A stretch of 64,000 nt of DNA from an uncultured Christensenella sp. (GCA_910577375.1 CAJTLT010000007.1:11767-75766); one strand, 5' to 3'. Numbered from the stretch's first letter, positions 51,592 to 60,876 are shown. Notes: generated from the letters alone by a model not told the origin. A program made the numbers and translations.

Positions 51592-52157
51592 ATCTTTTTT
51601 CTTAAATCGCAAAGCGCGCGGTATCTGTGAGATACCGAATTTTTCTCTTCGTCTGTTGCAAGCCCGAAGCTCTTTTTCAAATCGTCGGAATAAAAAATGC
51701 AGTCGTAACCGAAACCGTTCGTCCCTATTTCTTCATAAAGGATTTTGCCGTGCGTTCTGCCTTCGCCGAAATACGTTTTGCCGTTCGGGAAGCACAGGCA
51801 AACCGCGCTTTCGAAATACGCGCGTCTGTCGTAAACGTTTTCAAGCCTTTTTAACAAAAGCTTTCTGTTTTCCGCGTCGCCCTCGCCCGAAAATCTTGCA
51901 GAATAAATCCCCGGTGCGCCGCGCAGACTTTCAACGCAAAGCCCCGAATCATCGGAGAGAGCGGGCAGCGAAAATTTCTTCGCTATGGTTTCCGCTTTGA
52001 TTTTTGCGTTTTCCTTGAACGTTTTGCCCGTTTCTTCGATATCGCCGTCAAAGCCCAGCTCCTGCATGGAAACTATTTCCACGCCCGTAAAAATGGCTTT
52101 GATTTCCGTAATTTTTCCTTTGTTGCCGCTGGCAACGACTATTTTTTCAAGTTCCAT
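51588..52157 (-). CDS. rdgB: XTP/dITP pyrophosphatase (HAM1 family)
   Basis: 189 residues. Removes non-canonical purine nucleotides. ASGNKGKITEIKAIF at the start, the acidic loop LSDDSGLCVESLRGAPGIYSARF, then GKILYEE and GYDCIFY, and SHRYRAL at the end. Length is standard. Translationally coupled to the phosphodiesterase. Confidence 0.95.
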   Translation of the reverse strand: MELEKIVVASGNKGKITEIKAIFTGVEIVSMQELGFDGDIEETGKTFKENAKIKAETIAKKFSLPALSDDSGLCVESLRGAPGIYSARFSGEGDAENRKLLLKRLENVYDRRAYFESAVCLCFPNGKTYFGEGRTHGKILYEEIGTNGFGYDCIFYSDDLKKSFGLATDEEKNSVSHRYRALCDLRKKI

Positions 52158-52229
52158 AGCTGTATTATAATATAATCCGCATTAAATGTAAAGGGGATTG
52201 CAAAACTTTCGGGGCGGCAAAGGGCGTGA

Positions 52230-52305
52230 AAAAGCCCGACCGCGTAAACGCTGGCGGTTCAAAGATGCGGCGTTTCGCAACGTTGAACCGCGGTCGGGTT
52301 TGTTT
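52230..52305 (-). terminator. large nested hairpin with terminator features
   Basis: Minus strand: CCCGACCGCG...CGCGGTCGGG outer stem with inner GGTTCAA...TTGAACC, followed by CTTTTT. It closes the cassette array transcript, if any, upstream of rdgB. Confidence 0.55.
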
Positions 52306-52362
52306 CGCCAAAGCGCTGGGCAGAGGCAGGACGGAAGCCCCCTTCATCTCTTATCTAATCTG

Positions 52363-52385
52363 TTCCGTATACTGTGTATACGGAA
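52363..52385. repeat. perfect inverted repeat at the end of the cassette array
   Basis: TTCCGTATAC, 3-nt loop, GTATACGGAA. Lies 30 bases past the last cassette. Confidence 0.7.
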
Positions 52386-52412
52386 TACGGGATATCAAAC
52401 GGCCGTTTGCCG

Positions 52413-52985
52413 GTTGAGTGAAGCGCGGGACGGACGGCGAGAGAGCCGTTAACGTTGCTCCAGCTGTTGCCGCCGGCAGACGTAAGATAGTTCGCATTGT
52501 TCGTATCATTATTATTGCCGGAGCGCAGCCATCGAAAAATACAAGACCTTCGCCCTTATAAAGAACGGCGCATATGCCGGGCTTTATCGGAAAATTATTA
52601 AGTTAAGCCGTTTGTGGGCTGAGTGGAGCGCGGGACGGACGGCGTAAGAGCGGTCGGTAGGGTCCCAAGAATTGCCGCCGACAGGAGAAAGAAAGTATCC
52701 GGCGTAAGTGTCGTACTCACGGCCGGAGCGCAGCCGCCTTAAAAAACAAAGACTTCCGCCCGTATAAAGACCGCAATATATGCCGGACTTTAACATAAAT
52801 TATTAATCTGACCGTTTGATTAAGTGAAGCGCGGGACGGACGGCGTAAGAGGAGTAACAGCCTCCCCACAGTGGCGCGCCGGCGGGCGAAAGCTGATACA
52901 AGCAGTCCGTAGTGTCGGCTAAGCCGGAGCGCAGCCGCCGTAAAAATAAAGAGCAACCGCCCTAAAGTAAGGCATATTGCCGTAC
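52413..52985 (-). repeat. three tandem gene-tail cassettes with conserved flanks and hypervariable 77-nt cores
   Basis: In genome coordinates, each unit has GTGAAGCGCGGGACGGACGGCG or a near copy (52418-52439, 52623-52644, 52824-52845), a core of exactly 77 nt, and GCCGGAGCGCAGCC (from 52517, 52722 and 52923). On the minus strand each reads RLRSG, then about 25 variable residues with fixed L, G, W and S, then AVRPALH. Units are about 200 bp apart with stops between them. The flanks are almost identical while the cores differ even at third codon positions. The protein pattern resembles the end of DUF6273-like or C-lectin-type surface domains. No complete gene accompanies them. Confidence 0.75.
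52584..52796 (-). pseudogene. middle cassette, longest open fragment of the array
   Basis: 70 codons from an ATG without a ribosome site: MLKSGIYCGLYTGGSLCFL, RRLRSG, variable core, YAVRPALHSAHKRL. It looks like the 3' end of a larger surface-protein gene. The left cassette carries a frameshift before its RWLRSG and the right one reads through to a stop, so none is likely expressed as it stands. Confidence 0.55.
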
Positions 52986-52992
52986 CTGCGGA

Positions 52993-53487
52993 TTAATCCC
53001 ATGAAAGATTGTGCAGATTCCCCGCACAGTTAAAGCCTTTAAAGCCGTTTTGCCGCAAACCTTCATAAACGGCTATCGCCACGGAATTCGAAAGGTTCAG
53101 ACTGCGTGTTTCGCCTATCATGGGTATGCGTACGCACTCTTTTTCATGCGCCTTTAAAAGTTCTTCGGGCAAGCCCCTTGTTTCTTTGCCGAATACAAGA
53201 AACGCGCCGTCTTTTAATTCCGCGTCGCAATAATTCTTTCTCGCCTTTGTGGTGAAATAAAAAAATTGCGCGCCCGGTAATTTTTTCAGAACTTCGTCAA
53301 AGCAGTCGTAATAAAATATTTCCGCGTCTTTCCAATAATCGAGCCCCGCGCGTTTAAGATATTTATCGGTTACCTCAAAACCGAGCGGGCGGACAAGGTG
53401 CAGTTTGCAGCCCGTGGCGGCGCAAGTGCGCACTATATTGCCCGTGTTTTGCGGGATTTCGGGTTCGACCAAAACTATATTGAACAT
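52993..53487 (-). CDS. trmL: tRNA (cytidine/uridine-34-2'-O)-methyltransferase
   Basis: 164 residues, SPOUT fold. MFNIVLVEPEIPQNTGNIVRTCAA at the start, LRPLGF-like RPLGFEVTDKYLKRAGLDYW, FGKETRGLPEE and the knot segment RIPMIGETRSLNLSNSVAIAVYE. Methylates the wobble ribose of tRNA-Leu in relatives. Downstream on the same strand lies the cassette array. Confidence 0.95.
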   Translation of the reverse strand: MFNIVLVEPEIPQNTGNIVRTCAATGCKLHLVRPLGFEVTDKYLKRAGLDYWKDAEIFYYDCFDEVLKKLPGAQFFYFTTKARKNYCDAELKDGAFLVFGKETRGLPEELLKAHEKECVRIPMIGETRSLNLSNSVAIAVYEGLRQNGFKGFNCAGNLHNLSWD

Positions 53488-53548
53488 AAATTAACTCCGT
53501 GTAGTATTTTAGAACAATATGCCGAAAAATGCAAGTATAAAATTTCAT

Positions 53549-53578
53549 TTGACAAGCAATATGCAAAATTGATAAAAT
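53549..53578 (+). promoter_or_regulatory. promoter of the Na/Pi transporter operon
   Basis: TTGACA, 18-bp spacer, TAAAAT, 42 bases before the start codon. Confidence 0.65.
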
Positions 53579-53620
53579 ATATTCGTGCGGTAATCCGCAA
53601 ATACTTTTTGAGAGAAATAT

Positions 53621-55354
53621 ATGGCGGCTTCTCTTTTGGCGCTCGGCGCATCGGAAGTACTTAAAATTTTAAACAGCATGTTGCTCCTGTTCGGCGGCGT
53701 GGCGGCTTTTATCATAGGCATGAATATGATGGGCGGCAACCTTGAAACGGCGGCGGGCAAATCAATGCGCAGGTTAATGGCGAAAGCCACTAAAAACCGC
53801 TTTCTCGGCGTAGGTACGGGCGCGGCGGTAACGGCTATCGTTACAAGCTCGTCGGCAACAACGGTAATGATTGTCGGCTTTGTTAACGTCGGGCTTATGA
53901 CGCTTACTCAGGCGGCTTCAATTATAATGGGCGCGAACATAGGCACCACCATAACGGCGTTTATCACCGCCGTATCCACTGCGGGAGCGGAGTTCGAGGT
54001 TACGGCGCTTTTCGCGTTTGTGGCGTTTGTCGGCGTGCTGATGTCCATGCTCGGTAAAACGGATAAAATAAAGCGTATCGGCGCCATATTGCAGGGGCTG
54101 GGACTTATCTTTATAGGTATGAACGTAATGTCCGCGACTATGGGGGATATGCTTAACGATGCGGAAATAAAGGGTGCCGTGGAAAACGCGTTTATTTCCA
54201 TAGGCTACGGCAAAGACGTTTTAAGCTGGGAAATAGCCGTTCTTTTCCTTCTCGGCGCTTTGCTCACGGGGCTTGTGCAGTCGTCTGCGGCGATAACGGC
54301 AATAGTTATTTCGCTTGCGGCTTCCAATCTTATTTCTTTGCCTATGGCTATGTTTATTATCCTCGGAACGAACGTCGGAACGTGCGTAACCGCTCTGTTT
54401 TCTTCGCTCGGCACAAGCGTCAACGCAAGGCGCACGGCGGTCGTTCACCTTTTGTTCAACGTTATCGGCAGCGTGATTTTCATTATTCCGCTTGCGTTCA
54501 TAAGCGGATATCTTGCGGATTTCTTCAATTCGTTTATCCCCGCGCTTTCATGGCAGATTGCGATTTTTCATATGGCTTTCAACCTTTTGACAACGGCGAT
54601 TTTACTGCCTTTCGTCAACTATCTTGTAAAGCTTGCGTGCCTCATCGTTCCGGACAAAAAGGGCAAAACCCAGTCTGCGGAAGATTACGGCTTGCTCGAT
54701 AAACGCCTTTTGAGAACCCCTGCGATTGCTGTCGGTCAGGTAAGAAAAGAGCTTACGCATATGGGCAACCTTGCTTTCGGCAATTACAAACGCTCCCTCG
54801 ATATGCTTTTGAACGGCGACTTTTCACAGAAGTCCGAATTTGAAAAAACGGAAAAAGAAATAAACGATTATAACAGCTACATATCCTCGTTTCTCGTAAA
54901 GCTTTCTCTTTTAGAACTTGCTGAAACCGACGAAAAGAAAGTAAGCTCTTTCTATCACGTGGCTTCGGATTTGGAAAGAATAGGCGACTATGCAGAAAAT
55001 ATCGTTGAATACGCAGACAGAATGGCGGAAAATAAAGAACAGTTTTCCGAACACGCTAAATACGAAATTCTCGAAATGGATTTGCATCTTACCGAGCTTT
55101 TCAAAAACGTTGAAAAAGTTTTTGCAGATATCGATACAAGTTATATCGGCGAGGTGGAAAAAGAAGAGGCGGCAACAGACGAAATGTGCGAAAAAATGCA
55201 GAAATCGCATTTGCGCCGTCTTAACGAAAACAGATGCACGCCCACTGCCGGCTCGGTTTATTTGCAGCTTGCAATAAATATGGAAAGGATAGGCGACCAT
55301 ATGCACAACGTTGCCAATTCGGTCAAATCCTATCATTCGGTTATAAAATCCTGA
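53621..55354 (+). CDS. Na/Pi-cotransporter family protein with PhoU-like domain
   Basis: 577 residues. Membrane half (about 1-345) with the two inverted NptA/PNaS repeats: GAAVTAIVTSSSATTVMIV...GANIGTTITAF and GLVQSSAAITAIVISLA...GTNVGTCVTALFSSLGT. The C-terminal 200 residues are PhoU-like helices (YHVASDLERIGDYAENIVEYA and NMERIGDHMHNVANSV). Imports phosphate with Na+ or exports it; the PhoU domain probably senses state. The stop overlaps the Fur-family start (TGATG). Confidence 0.93.
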   Translation: MAASLLALGASEVLKILNSMLLLFGGVAAFIIGMNMMGGNLETAAGKSMRRLMAKATKNRFLGVGTGAAVTAIVTSSSATTVMIVGFVNVGLMTLTQAASIIMGANIGTTITAFITAVSTAGAEFEVTALFAFVAFVGVLMSMLGKTDKIKRIGAILQGLGLIFIGMNVMSATMGDMLNDAEIKGAVENAFISIGYGKDVLSWEIAVLFLLGALLTGLVQSSAAITAIVISLAASNLISLPMAMFIILGTNVGTCVTALFSSLGTSVNARRTAVVHLLFNVIGSVIFIIPLAFISGYLADFFNSFIPALSWQIAIFHMAFNLLTTAILLPFVNYLVKLACLIVPDKKGKTQSAEDYGLLDKRLLRTPAIAVGQVRKELTHMGNLAFGNYKRSLDMLLNGDFSQKSEFEKTEKEINDYNSYISSFLVKLSLLELAETDEKKVSSFYHVASDLERIGDYAENIVEYADRMAENKEQFSEHAKYEILEMDLHLTELFKNVEKVFADIDTSYIGEVEKEEAATDEMCEKMQKSHLRRLNENRCTPTAGSVYLQLAINMERIGDHMHNVANSVKSYHSVIKS

Positions 55355-55728
55355 TGACGTCAAGAAATACAAAACAGAAAAAAATAATAATGGACGCGCT
55401 GCGCTGCGCCGACCACCCCACGGCAACCGAGCTTTATGCAACGGTAAGGGCGGAAAATCCCTCTATAAGCAGAGGTACGGTGTTCAGAGTGCTTTCACAG
55501 TTTGCGCAGAGCGGAGAGGTGCTTAAACTCAGCTTTCCCGACAGCCCCGCAAGGTTTGACGCAAGGCTTTGCGCGCACGCGCACGCGCGATGTATATATT
55601 GTGGAAAGGTTTTTGACGTTTTCGACGAAGACCTTTCGCCCGCGTTTGCAAAAAAAAGCTCGGGCGGATTTGAAATTTATTCGGCGAGCCTTGAATTTTC
55701 GGGTTGCTGCCCCGATTGCAAATCTTAA
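55354..55728 (+). CDS. Fur/PerR-family transcriptional regulator
   Basis: 124 residues from the ATG at 55354. Winged helix (IIMDALRCADHPTATELYATVRAENPSISRGTVFRVLSQFAQSGEV) and the dimerisation domain with two Cys pairs (CIYCGK, CCPDCK) for structural zinc. RFDARLCAHAHARC supplies regulatory-site His and Asp ligands. Closest in build to PerR, but peroxide sensing cannot be read from sequence. Coupled to the transporter gene. Confidence 0.88.
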   Translation: MTSRNTKQKKIIMDALRCADHPTATELYATVRAENPSISRGTVFRVLSQFAQSGEVLKLSFPDSPARFDARLCAHAHARCIYCGKVFDVFDEDLSPAFAKKSSGGFEIYSASLEFSGCCPDCKS

Positions 55729-55801
55729 AAATATAAAAATAATTTGTAAAACGCGGAAAAACGTGTTATACTTATATTAATAAAAATAACGGAGAAATAT
55801 T

Positions 55802-55999
55802 ATGGCTAAAATAACGAAGGATACCTTAATCGCCGATTGCCTTAAATTAAATCCCGCCAGCGCGGAAATTTTGCAGGCGGTCGGAATGCACTGTCTCGGC
55901 TGCGCAATGTCGCACGGAGAAACAATCGAACAGGCGGTTTACGTGCACGGCAACGATTTGGACGCGCTTCTTGCAAAGTTGAACGAAGGCGTAGAATAA
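55802..55999 (+). CDS. DUF1858 / hybrid-cluster-associated redox disulfide protein
   Basis: 65 residues, GGAGAAATAT upstream. The pattern ITKDTLIADCLKLNPASAEILQAVGMHCLGCAMSHGETIEQA with the CLGC pair matches the small proteins that accompany hybrid cluster proteins (TIGR03980). It may carry a disulfide or bind a cluster in redox stress. It fits beside a PerR-like regulator. Confidence 0.9.
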   Translation: MAKITKDTLIADCLKLNPASAEILQAVGMHCLGCAMSHGETIEQAVYVHGNDLDALLAKLNEGVE

Positions 56000-56029
56000 T
56001 TGCGGTTTGTAAATATTAAAAAAAGAAAT

Positions 56030-56073
56030 CCCCCGACGCTCTAAAAGAGCGTCGGGGGCGTTTTTTTATAATG
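56030..56073. terminator. strong terminator after the DUF1858 gene
   Basis: CCCCCGACGCTCT/AGAGCGTCGGGGG stem, then CGTTTTTTT. Confidence 0.9.
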
Positions 56074-56087
56074 CGCTTGATACGCGG

Positions 56088-56579
56088 TTATTCGTAAATT
56101 AAGTTTACGTTTATATCGGTGTAATCGCAATTCGTTAATTTAACCGCCAGGCACCTTTGTGTTGGGGAAGACGTTGAAGGGGGCGTTGAACCGTTCGGCG
56201 CTTTTTTTGCCGTTCGATGCAAAATTTCTATGGTTATTTCACCGTTATCGTTTGTTATTTTTTGCAATTTGCAATCGAAACCGTAGTAAATATCGGTAAA
56301 AAAATAAACAACCAGAATATCACGCTTAAAATCGGTTTCTTCCGGAAAGGATTTGAACGCTTTTGCGTATTCTTCTTCCGTTTGGATTATTTTACATATT
56401 TTATCGGGCAACGTATCCGTTGAACCCGAACAGTGCGTTTTGTTTTCTGCCAGATATTCTTCTTTCATAAAATTTTCGGCTTTATCGGCAATCGTTGCGT
56501 TATACGGCAATTCCGATATGCAGGCGGAGCAAAACAATACAAAGAGCGCCGAAAATAAAACAGAGATTAATTTTTTCAT
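56088..56579 (-). CDS. small lipoprotein of unknown function
   Basis: 163 residues from the ATG at 56579 (AAAGGAAA upstream). Signal peptide with lipobox FCSAC (Cys19), then a globular domain of about 110 residues (YAKAFKSFPEETDFKRDILVVYFF) and a Thr/Ser/Pro-rich segment near the C-terminus (NGSTPPSTSSPTQ). Exported and membrane-anchored by inference. No family recognised. Confidence 0.78.
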   Translation of the reverse strand: MKKLISVLFSALFVLFCSACISELPYNATIADKAENFMKEEYLAENKTHCSGSTDTLPDKICKIIQTEEEYAKAFKSFPEETDFKRDILVVYFFTDIYYGFDCKLQKITNDNGEITIEILHRTAKKAPNGSTPPSTSSPTQRCLAVKLTNCDYTDINVNLIYE

Positions 56580-56724
56580 AACAGTTTCCTTTTTTTGATT
56601 ATACTTTAATCGGGCGCGGATGTCAATATGCGTTTCCAATCGTTGCCGCCAATGGAAAATTTTTTGCATTGCGCCGCGCGGTAATCTTTTGTTATAATAT
56701 TCGTGTAACAAAGGAGGTTACCAT

Positions 56725-57612
56725 ATGAATAAATCAAAAAAATTCGCCGCGGTTCTCGCCGCAGTGGCAGCCGCCGTTACTTTAGGCGGCTGCGTTGCCC
56801 CGAATGCGGGCGACGGAAACGATAATTTTGCGGGGGGAATTCCTCCCGAGGAAATAGAAATCCCTTCGGACAGGTTCCCGGAAGACCAACCGCCCGCGGA
56901 TATAGAGATTCCTTCGGATACTCAAAAACCCGAAGACCAACCGCCCGCAGAACCCGAAATTCCCGTACCGCAGATAAAAACCGTTTCATATCTGAACGTT
57001 ACTTCCGACGGAGTAAATATCCGTTCGGGCGCGGGAACGAATTATGCCGCGCGCGGCACGGCGCAAAAATCCACAATGTATGCGCTTGACGGAAAAACCG
57101 ACGGCTGGTATAAAACGGGCTATAAAAATAAAGCGGCTTACATATCTTCAAAATACTGTCAGCTTGTGGAAATGGAGGCAAGCGAAGACGAAAGGATAGA
57201 AGCCGTTATCGCGGAAGGGACAAAGCTTCTGGGCACAGCCTATGTTTTTGGCGCGGTCAGGTATCACGACGGAAGCGGGAGGCTTTTGAAAAACTTTACA
57301 ACCGGCGAGTTCGACTGTTCTTCGCTTATGCAATACATATTTTATAAAGGCGCGTACTTTAAATTGCAGGTTAACACAAGAACTCAGATTTATCAGGGTA
57401 AAACGGTTAAAAAATCCGAGCTTAAACGCGGGGATTTGATGTTTTTCACCAACGAGTCCCGTAAAGACAAGGTCGGCGTTGAACGCGTAGGGCACGTCGC
57501 TCTGTATCTGGGCGGCAACTGGATTTTGCACACCGCGTCTGATTTTGCCAAAATCGAACAGATTTCGGCTAAGCGCTGGTCGTACTTTATTCAGGGGCAA
57601 AGAATATTTTAA
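56725..57612 (+). CDS. NlpC/P60 cell-wall hydrolase lipoprotein with SH3b domain
   Basis: 295 residues, AAAGGAGG before the ATG. Lipobox LGGC (Cys23), a Pro-rich linker with two copies of EIPSD...PEDQPPA (about 42-80), a bacterial SH3 domain (about 88-145, VTSDGVNIRSGAGTNYAARGT) and the NlpC/P60 peptidase. Catalytic Cys is in FDCSSLMQYIF (about 199), His in GHVALYLGG and in ILHTASD. Cleaves peptidoglycan stem peptides in remodelling or lysis. Confidence 0.93.
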   Translation: MNKSKKFAAVLAAVAAAVTLGGCVAPNAGDGNDNFAGGIPPEEIEIPSDRFPEDQPPADIEIPSDTQKPEDQPPAEPEIPVPQIKTVSYLNVTSDGVNIRSGAGTNYAARGTAQKSTMYALDGKTDGWYKTGYKNKAAYISSKYCQLVEMEASEDERIEAVIAEGTKLLGTAYVFGAVRYHDGSGRLLKNFTTGEFDCSSLMQYIFYKGAYFKLQVNTRTQIYQGKTVKKSELKRGDLMFFTNESRKDKVGVERVGHVALYLGGNWILHTASDFAKIEQISAKRWSYFIQGQRIF

Positions 57613-57630
57613 AAAGTTGAAACAAAAAAC

Positions 57631-57670
57631 TGCGCGGGGTGCAAAACTGCACCCCGCGCTTTCTTTTTTT
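57631..57670 (+). terminator. terminator of the NlpC/P60 gene
   Basis: GCGCGGGGTGCA/TGCACCCCGCGC stem, AAAC loop, then TTTCTTTTTTTG. Confidence 0.9.
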
Positions 57671-57685
57671 GTTGTGTTATAAAGT

Positions 57686-57943
57686 TTATTTTTCTTCGGT
57701 ATTTTCGCCGCCGTCGGTTTTTGATACTTTGCCCGTGATAAAATCTCCCTCGGGCGCGAGCGGGTTTGCTTTCCGTTCTTCGCGTTCCTGTGCATTTTTG
57801 CATATGAACATAAGAGCCGCAAATCCGCACGCTCCGCCTAACGGCAGCATTCCCCACCAAGAAAAATAAATAAAAATAAATATCGTGACTGCCGCGCAGG
57901 CAACGGCTGACAAACAAAACAAAATTCTTAAAATCTTATACAT
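57686..57943 (-). CDS. small two-TM membrane protein
   Basis: 85 residues: two hydrophobic helices (about 5-28 and 32-48) and a charged C-terminal tail (CKNAQEREERKANPLAPEG). Ordinary size and codon use, but the ribosome site is weak. Function unknown. Confidence 0.6.
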   Translation of the reverse strand: MYKILRILFCLSAVACAAVTIFIFIYFSWWGMLPLGGACGFAALMFICKNAQEREERKANPLAPEGDFITGKVSKTDGGENTEEK

Positions 57944-58040
57944 ATTATTATAATATAATATAAGGCGGAAAAAATCAAGAAAAATAAAAAGCGTACGCGT
58001 TAAGGGTATCTGTTATATGGATTTTCTGTGGGCAAAGAAA

Positions 58041-58080
58041 TAGCCCGCTATTTTCCCTTGAGAAGATAGCGGGCTATATT
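58041..58080 (-). terminator. hairpin downstream of the 58121 gene
   Basis: ATAGCCCGCTAT/ATAGCGGGCTAT stem; minus strand continues TTTCTTTG. Confidence 0.65.
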
Positions 58081-58120
58081 ATACAACGTTTATAAAGATA
58101 AATTGAAATTTATATTATTT

Positions 58121-58693
58121 TTATTTGCTCAACCGCCGTAATATTTTAGATTGTCTTACAATACCGAATATACACAAGCCTAATACAACAGATGAAATCG
58201 GTATTAAAACACTGTAAATAATTATAGCTGTATTGCGATTTAACGTTTCTTTATAAACTGATAAACAGCATAAGCCGTTATCGGCAATAAGCATTTTCAT
58301 CGTCTTTTCGTTAGCTATCATTTGTTTGATATATTGCTCTCGCGCACTAAGCTCTTCTTTACTTCTGCATTCAACGGTATCTAAATATTCATCTGTAAAT
58401 GTGTTGCCGTTGCCGTCAACATATTCATATACTATGTGAAAACGCCCGCTCCATATTCTCATATAAGGGTCACCTGGATTTGTTAATCTATAGTCATCAT
58501 AATAATCTTTAATATATGCATCAACTTCAATCCCATTCTCATACAAGTATTTTGTTGCAGTCCTTCCTTTTATTATTTGTGGCAAATCACATATCATAAT
58601 AACAAATAAGATACTTGAAATAACAGCAAACACACAAGAGATGATTAAAACCACTTTTGCATACCGTTTTATTCTTTTTTGTTGTTTTAACAT
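58121..58693 (-). CDS. two-TM protein, DUF3592-like layout
   Basis: 190 residues. TM helices at about 13-35 and 158-180 flank an extracytoplasmic beta-rich domain (GIEVDAYIKDYYDDYRL, RFHIVYEYVDGNGNTFTDEYLDTVECRSKEEL). The arrangement and motif resemble DUF3592 proteins. Function unknown. Confidence 0.65.
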   Translation of the reverse strand: MLKQQKRIKRYAKVVLIISCVFAVISSILFVIMICDLPQIIKGRTATKYLYENGIEVDAYIKDYYDDYRLTNPGDPYMRIWSGRFHIVYEYVDGNGNTFTDEYLDTVECRSKEELSAREQYIKQMIANEKTMKMLIADNGLCCLSVYKETLNRNTAIIIYSVLIPISSVVLGLCIFGIVRQSKILRRLSK

Positions 58694-58756
58694 AATTAAA
58701 TTATTCCACTGTTTAATTACTGTTTATCGTACGGTAATTATATCAAAATCAAATAA

Positions 58757-58790
58757 AAAAAGCAAGGACGGTAAAACCGCCCTTGCTTAA
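58757..58790. terminator. terminator between the LRR locus and the 58121 gene
   Basis: AAGCAAGGACGGT and its pairing partner ACCGCCCTTGCTT (one mismatch) around AAAA, with A- and T-rich flanks on both strands. Confidence 0.65.
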
Positions 58791-58829
58791 TTACTATGTA
58801 ATGCGCCGTTATCGTGTCCGCTTTTTTGA

Positions 58830-60821
58830 TTATGTAATAATATTTTCGCTTTTATTTAATTTTCCGTTTGTACATTCAATCGTATAATTGCTCGTGCCGG
58901 AATTCCAATAACTTTTTTTTGTGATTGATTTCCACGTTTCGGTGCTGCCGCCGAATATAATTTTCGTTAGGGCGGTGCAATTGCCGAATGAGTTCCAGCT
59001 TAACCCTTTTATGCTGTCGGGCAAGGTTACGGAAGTAAGATTTTTTCGGTTATAAAAAACTTGCTGTGCAATTGAAATGGTCCCTTGTTTAACGGTAAAG
59101 CTTTCCGTAACTTCCTTTGCGGCAACAAGATGGTTTCCGACGTACAAAGTTCCGTTTTCCCAGTTTTCCGTATTCATATAGTAAGCGGTATTCTGAAAGG
59201 CGCTGTAGCCTATATCGGTAACGCTGTCCGATATTATGATTTCCGATAGCGCCGAACAGTTTGAAAAAGCCGAATTCTCTATTAAAGTAACTTTGTCGGG
59301 TATGACGATGCTTTGTAACGCCGTACAGTTTTTGAACGCTTAGCCTATTGTTTTAACGTTTTGCGGTATCGTAAACGTTTTAAGGAAAGTACAGCCGCTG
59401 AACGCTTTTTGTCCGATTGTGTTCATTGCGTCGGGGAAGATTACTCCTTCGAGCTTTGTGCAGTTTAAAAACATACTGTCTGTTGACCATAAGGTATCGG
59501 GTAAAGTAACCGTTCCGCTTATCAGCTTGGGGACGAGAACTGCTTTTGTCTGCTCTTTGTTATACATTATTCTGTCTTGGCTTGTGTATGTTGTGTTTTC
59601 TTCGGATACCGTTATTCTTTCAAGCGAATTGCAATCGCGGAACGCGTCTTCGCCTATGCTTGCAACGTCTTTGCCGATAGCCAGATTTTTTAAAGACGAA
59701 CAGCCGTTTAATAAGTATTTTGCAATCGAGGCGATTCCGTCGGGGATGTTGATTTCCGATAAGGAAGAACAGTCCGCAAACGCGCTTTCGTCAATTGTGT
59801 TCATATGCGACGGCAGTTTTAAAAAGGTTAAACTCGTGCAGCCGCTAAAAGCTCTTTTGCCCATTGATTTTACGCTTTCGGGTATATTTATGCTTTTTAA
59901 GCCCGAGCAATTATAAAATGCGTCTGCGCCTATTTCCGTTATACTGTCTGGCATTAATATGTTTTGGATTCCGCTGCAAAACTGAAACGCTTCCGCTCCG
60001 ATTGCTTTTACGGGTTTGCCGTAATATAAGGACGGTATTTTTACGTTTGTGCCGTAGCCGGTTCCTGCGCCGGTTAAACAGTATCCGGTTCTGTCGCTTG
60101 TCAGCTCGAATTGCATTCCGCTGGTATCGGGGGCGTTCGGGTCGAACGAGCCGCATACTGTGCAAACATATTTATTATAGGTATGCTCGGTTTTTTCGGT
60201 GGGTTGCTGGGCGAGAATAATTATTCCGCATTCCGAACAGTGTTTTCCCTCTGTCAGCCCCGTATGGATGCAGTCCGCCGCAACCGCTTTGTCAATTACT
60301 TCCGCATGTCCGTTTGCATCGGTAAGATTATCTTGGCGACTGTATTCGCATCTTTTGCATTCATATAATGTATAGCCTTTTTTCGTGCAGGTCGGCGGTA
60401 TAACGGTATTTGTATAAACGTGACCGGCTTTTTTAAAGTCCGCTTTGTAACTATCTCCGCAACCGCATGTGTATAACGTGTATCCGTCTTCCGTACATGT
60501 CGGTTCGGTTGTTTGCGCGGTGTAGCTGTGTCTGTGTTCTTCCTCGGGCGGAGGGACAGACGTCGAAGGGTTGTCGCCGTCATTGTTATTATCGTTATCG
60601 TTGTCATTATTATTGTCTTCGGTTTCGTTGTTGTTTTCGGAATCTTCGTCCGTATCCGTATTGCTGCCTTGTTCGGTGTTTGCTCCGTTGTTATCCGCCG
60701 AACATCTTGACGGCAAAACGGTTAAGCATACCGCAACTATAACCGCAACTGCAATCAGGCCGCAAGCTATGGCTATGATTAAGACTCTTTTTCTGTTTTT
60801 GTTTCTGTCTTTTTTACTCAT
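58830..60821 (-). pseudogene. BspA-type LRR surface protein gene broken by an in-frame stop
   Basis: One frame of 664 codons from the ATG at 60821 (AAAGGAG upstream) to 58830, interrupted by a single TAA at 59340-59342; the first part alone gives 493 residues. N-terminal TM anchor (about 13-32), an Asn/Asp-rich linker, three Cys-rich repeats of the type CT..GYTLY.C..C, then LRR_5 repeats. The stop falls inside a repeat where I-G-x-x-A-F is expected but I-G-stop-A-F is found, so one codon is also missing. After the stop the LRRs and the shared tail (GGSTETWKSITKKSYWN) continue intact, so the lesion looks recent. Confidence 0.85.
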
Positions 60822-60844
60822 AAAAAGTAACTCCTTTTTGCGGG

Positions 60845-60876
60845 CAAAAAAATAAGGGCGGCATTAAGAGCCGCCC
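60845..60876 (-). terminator. terminator or attenuator ahead of the broken LRR gene
   Basis: GGGCGGC/GCCGCCC stem with a 7-nt loop followed on the minus strand by TTATTTTTTT, just upstream of the LRR ribosome site. Confidence 0.8.

Noticed and set aside
52413..52985. Diversity-generating retroelement template/variable repeats
   Set aside because: The Asn-rich left core looks like a template repeat. However, differences between cores include many non-adenine sites and third codon positions, and no reverse transcriptase is in the window. Adenine-specific mutagenesis alone cannot explain them.
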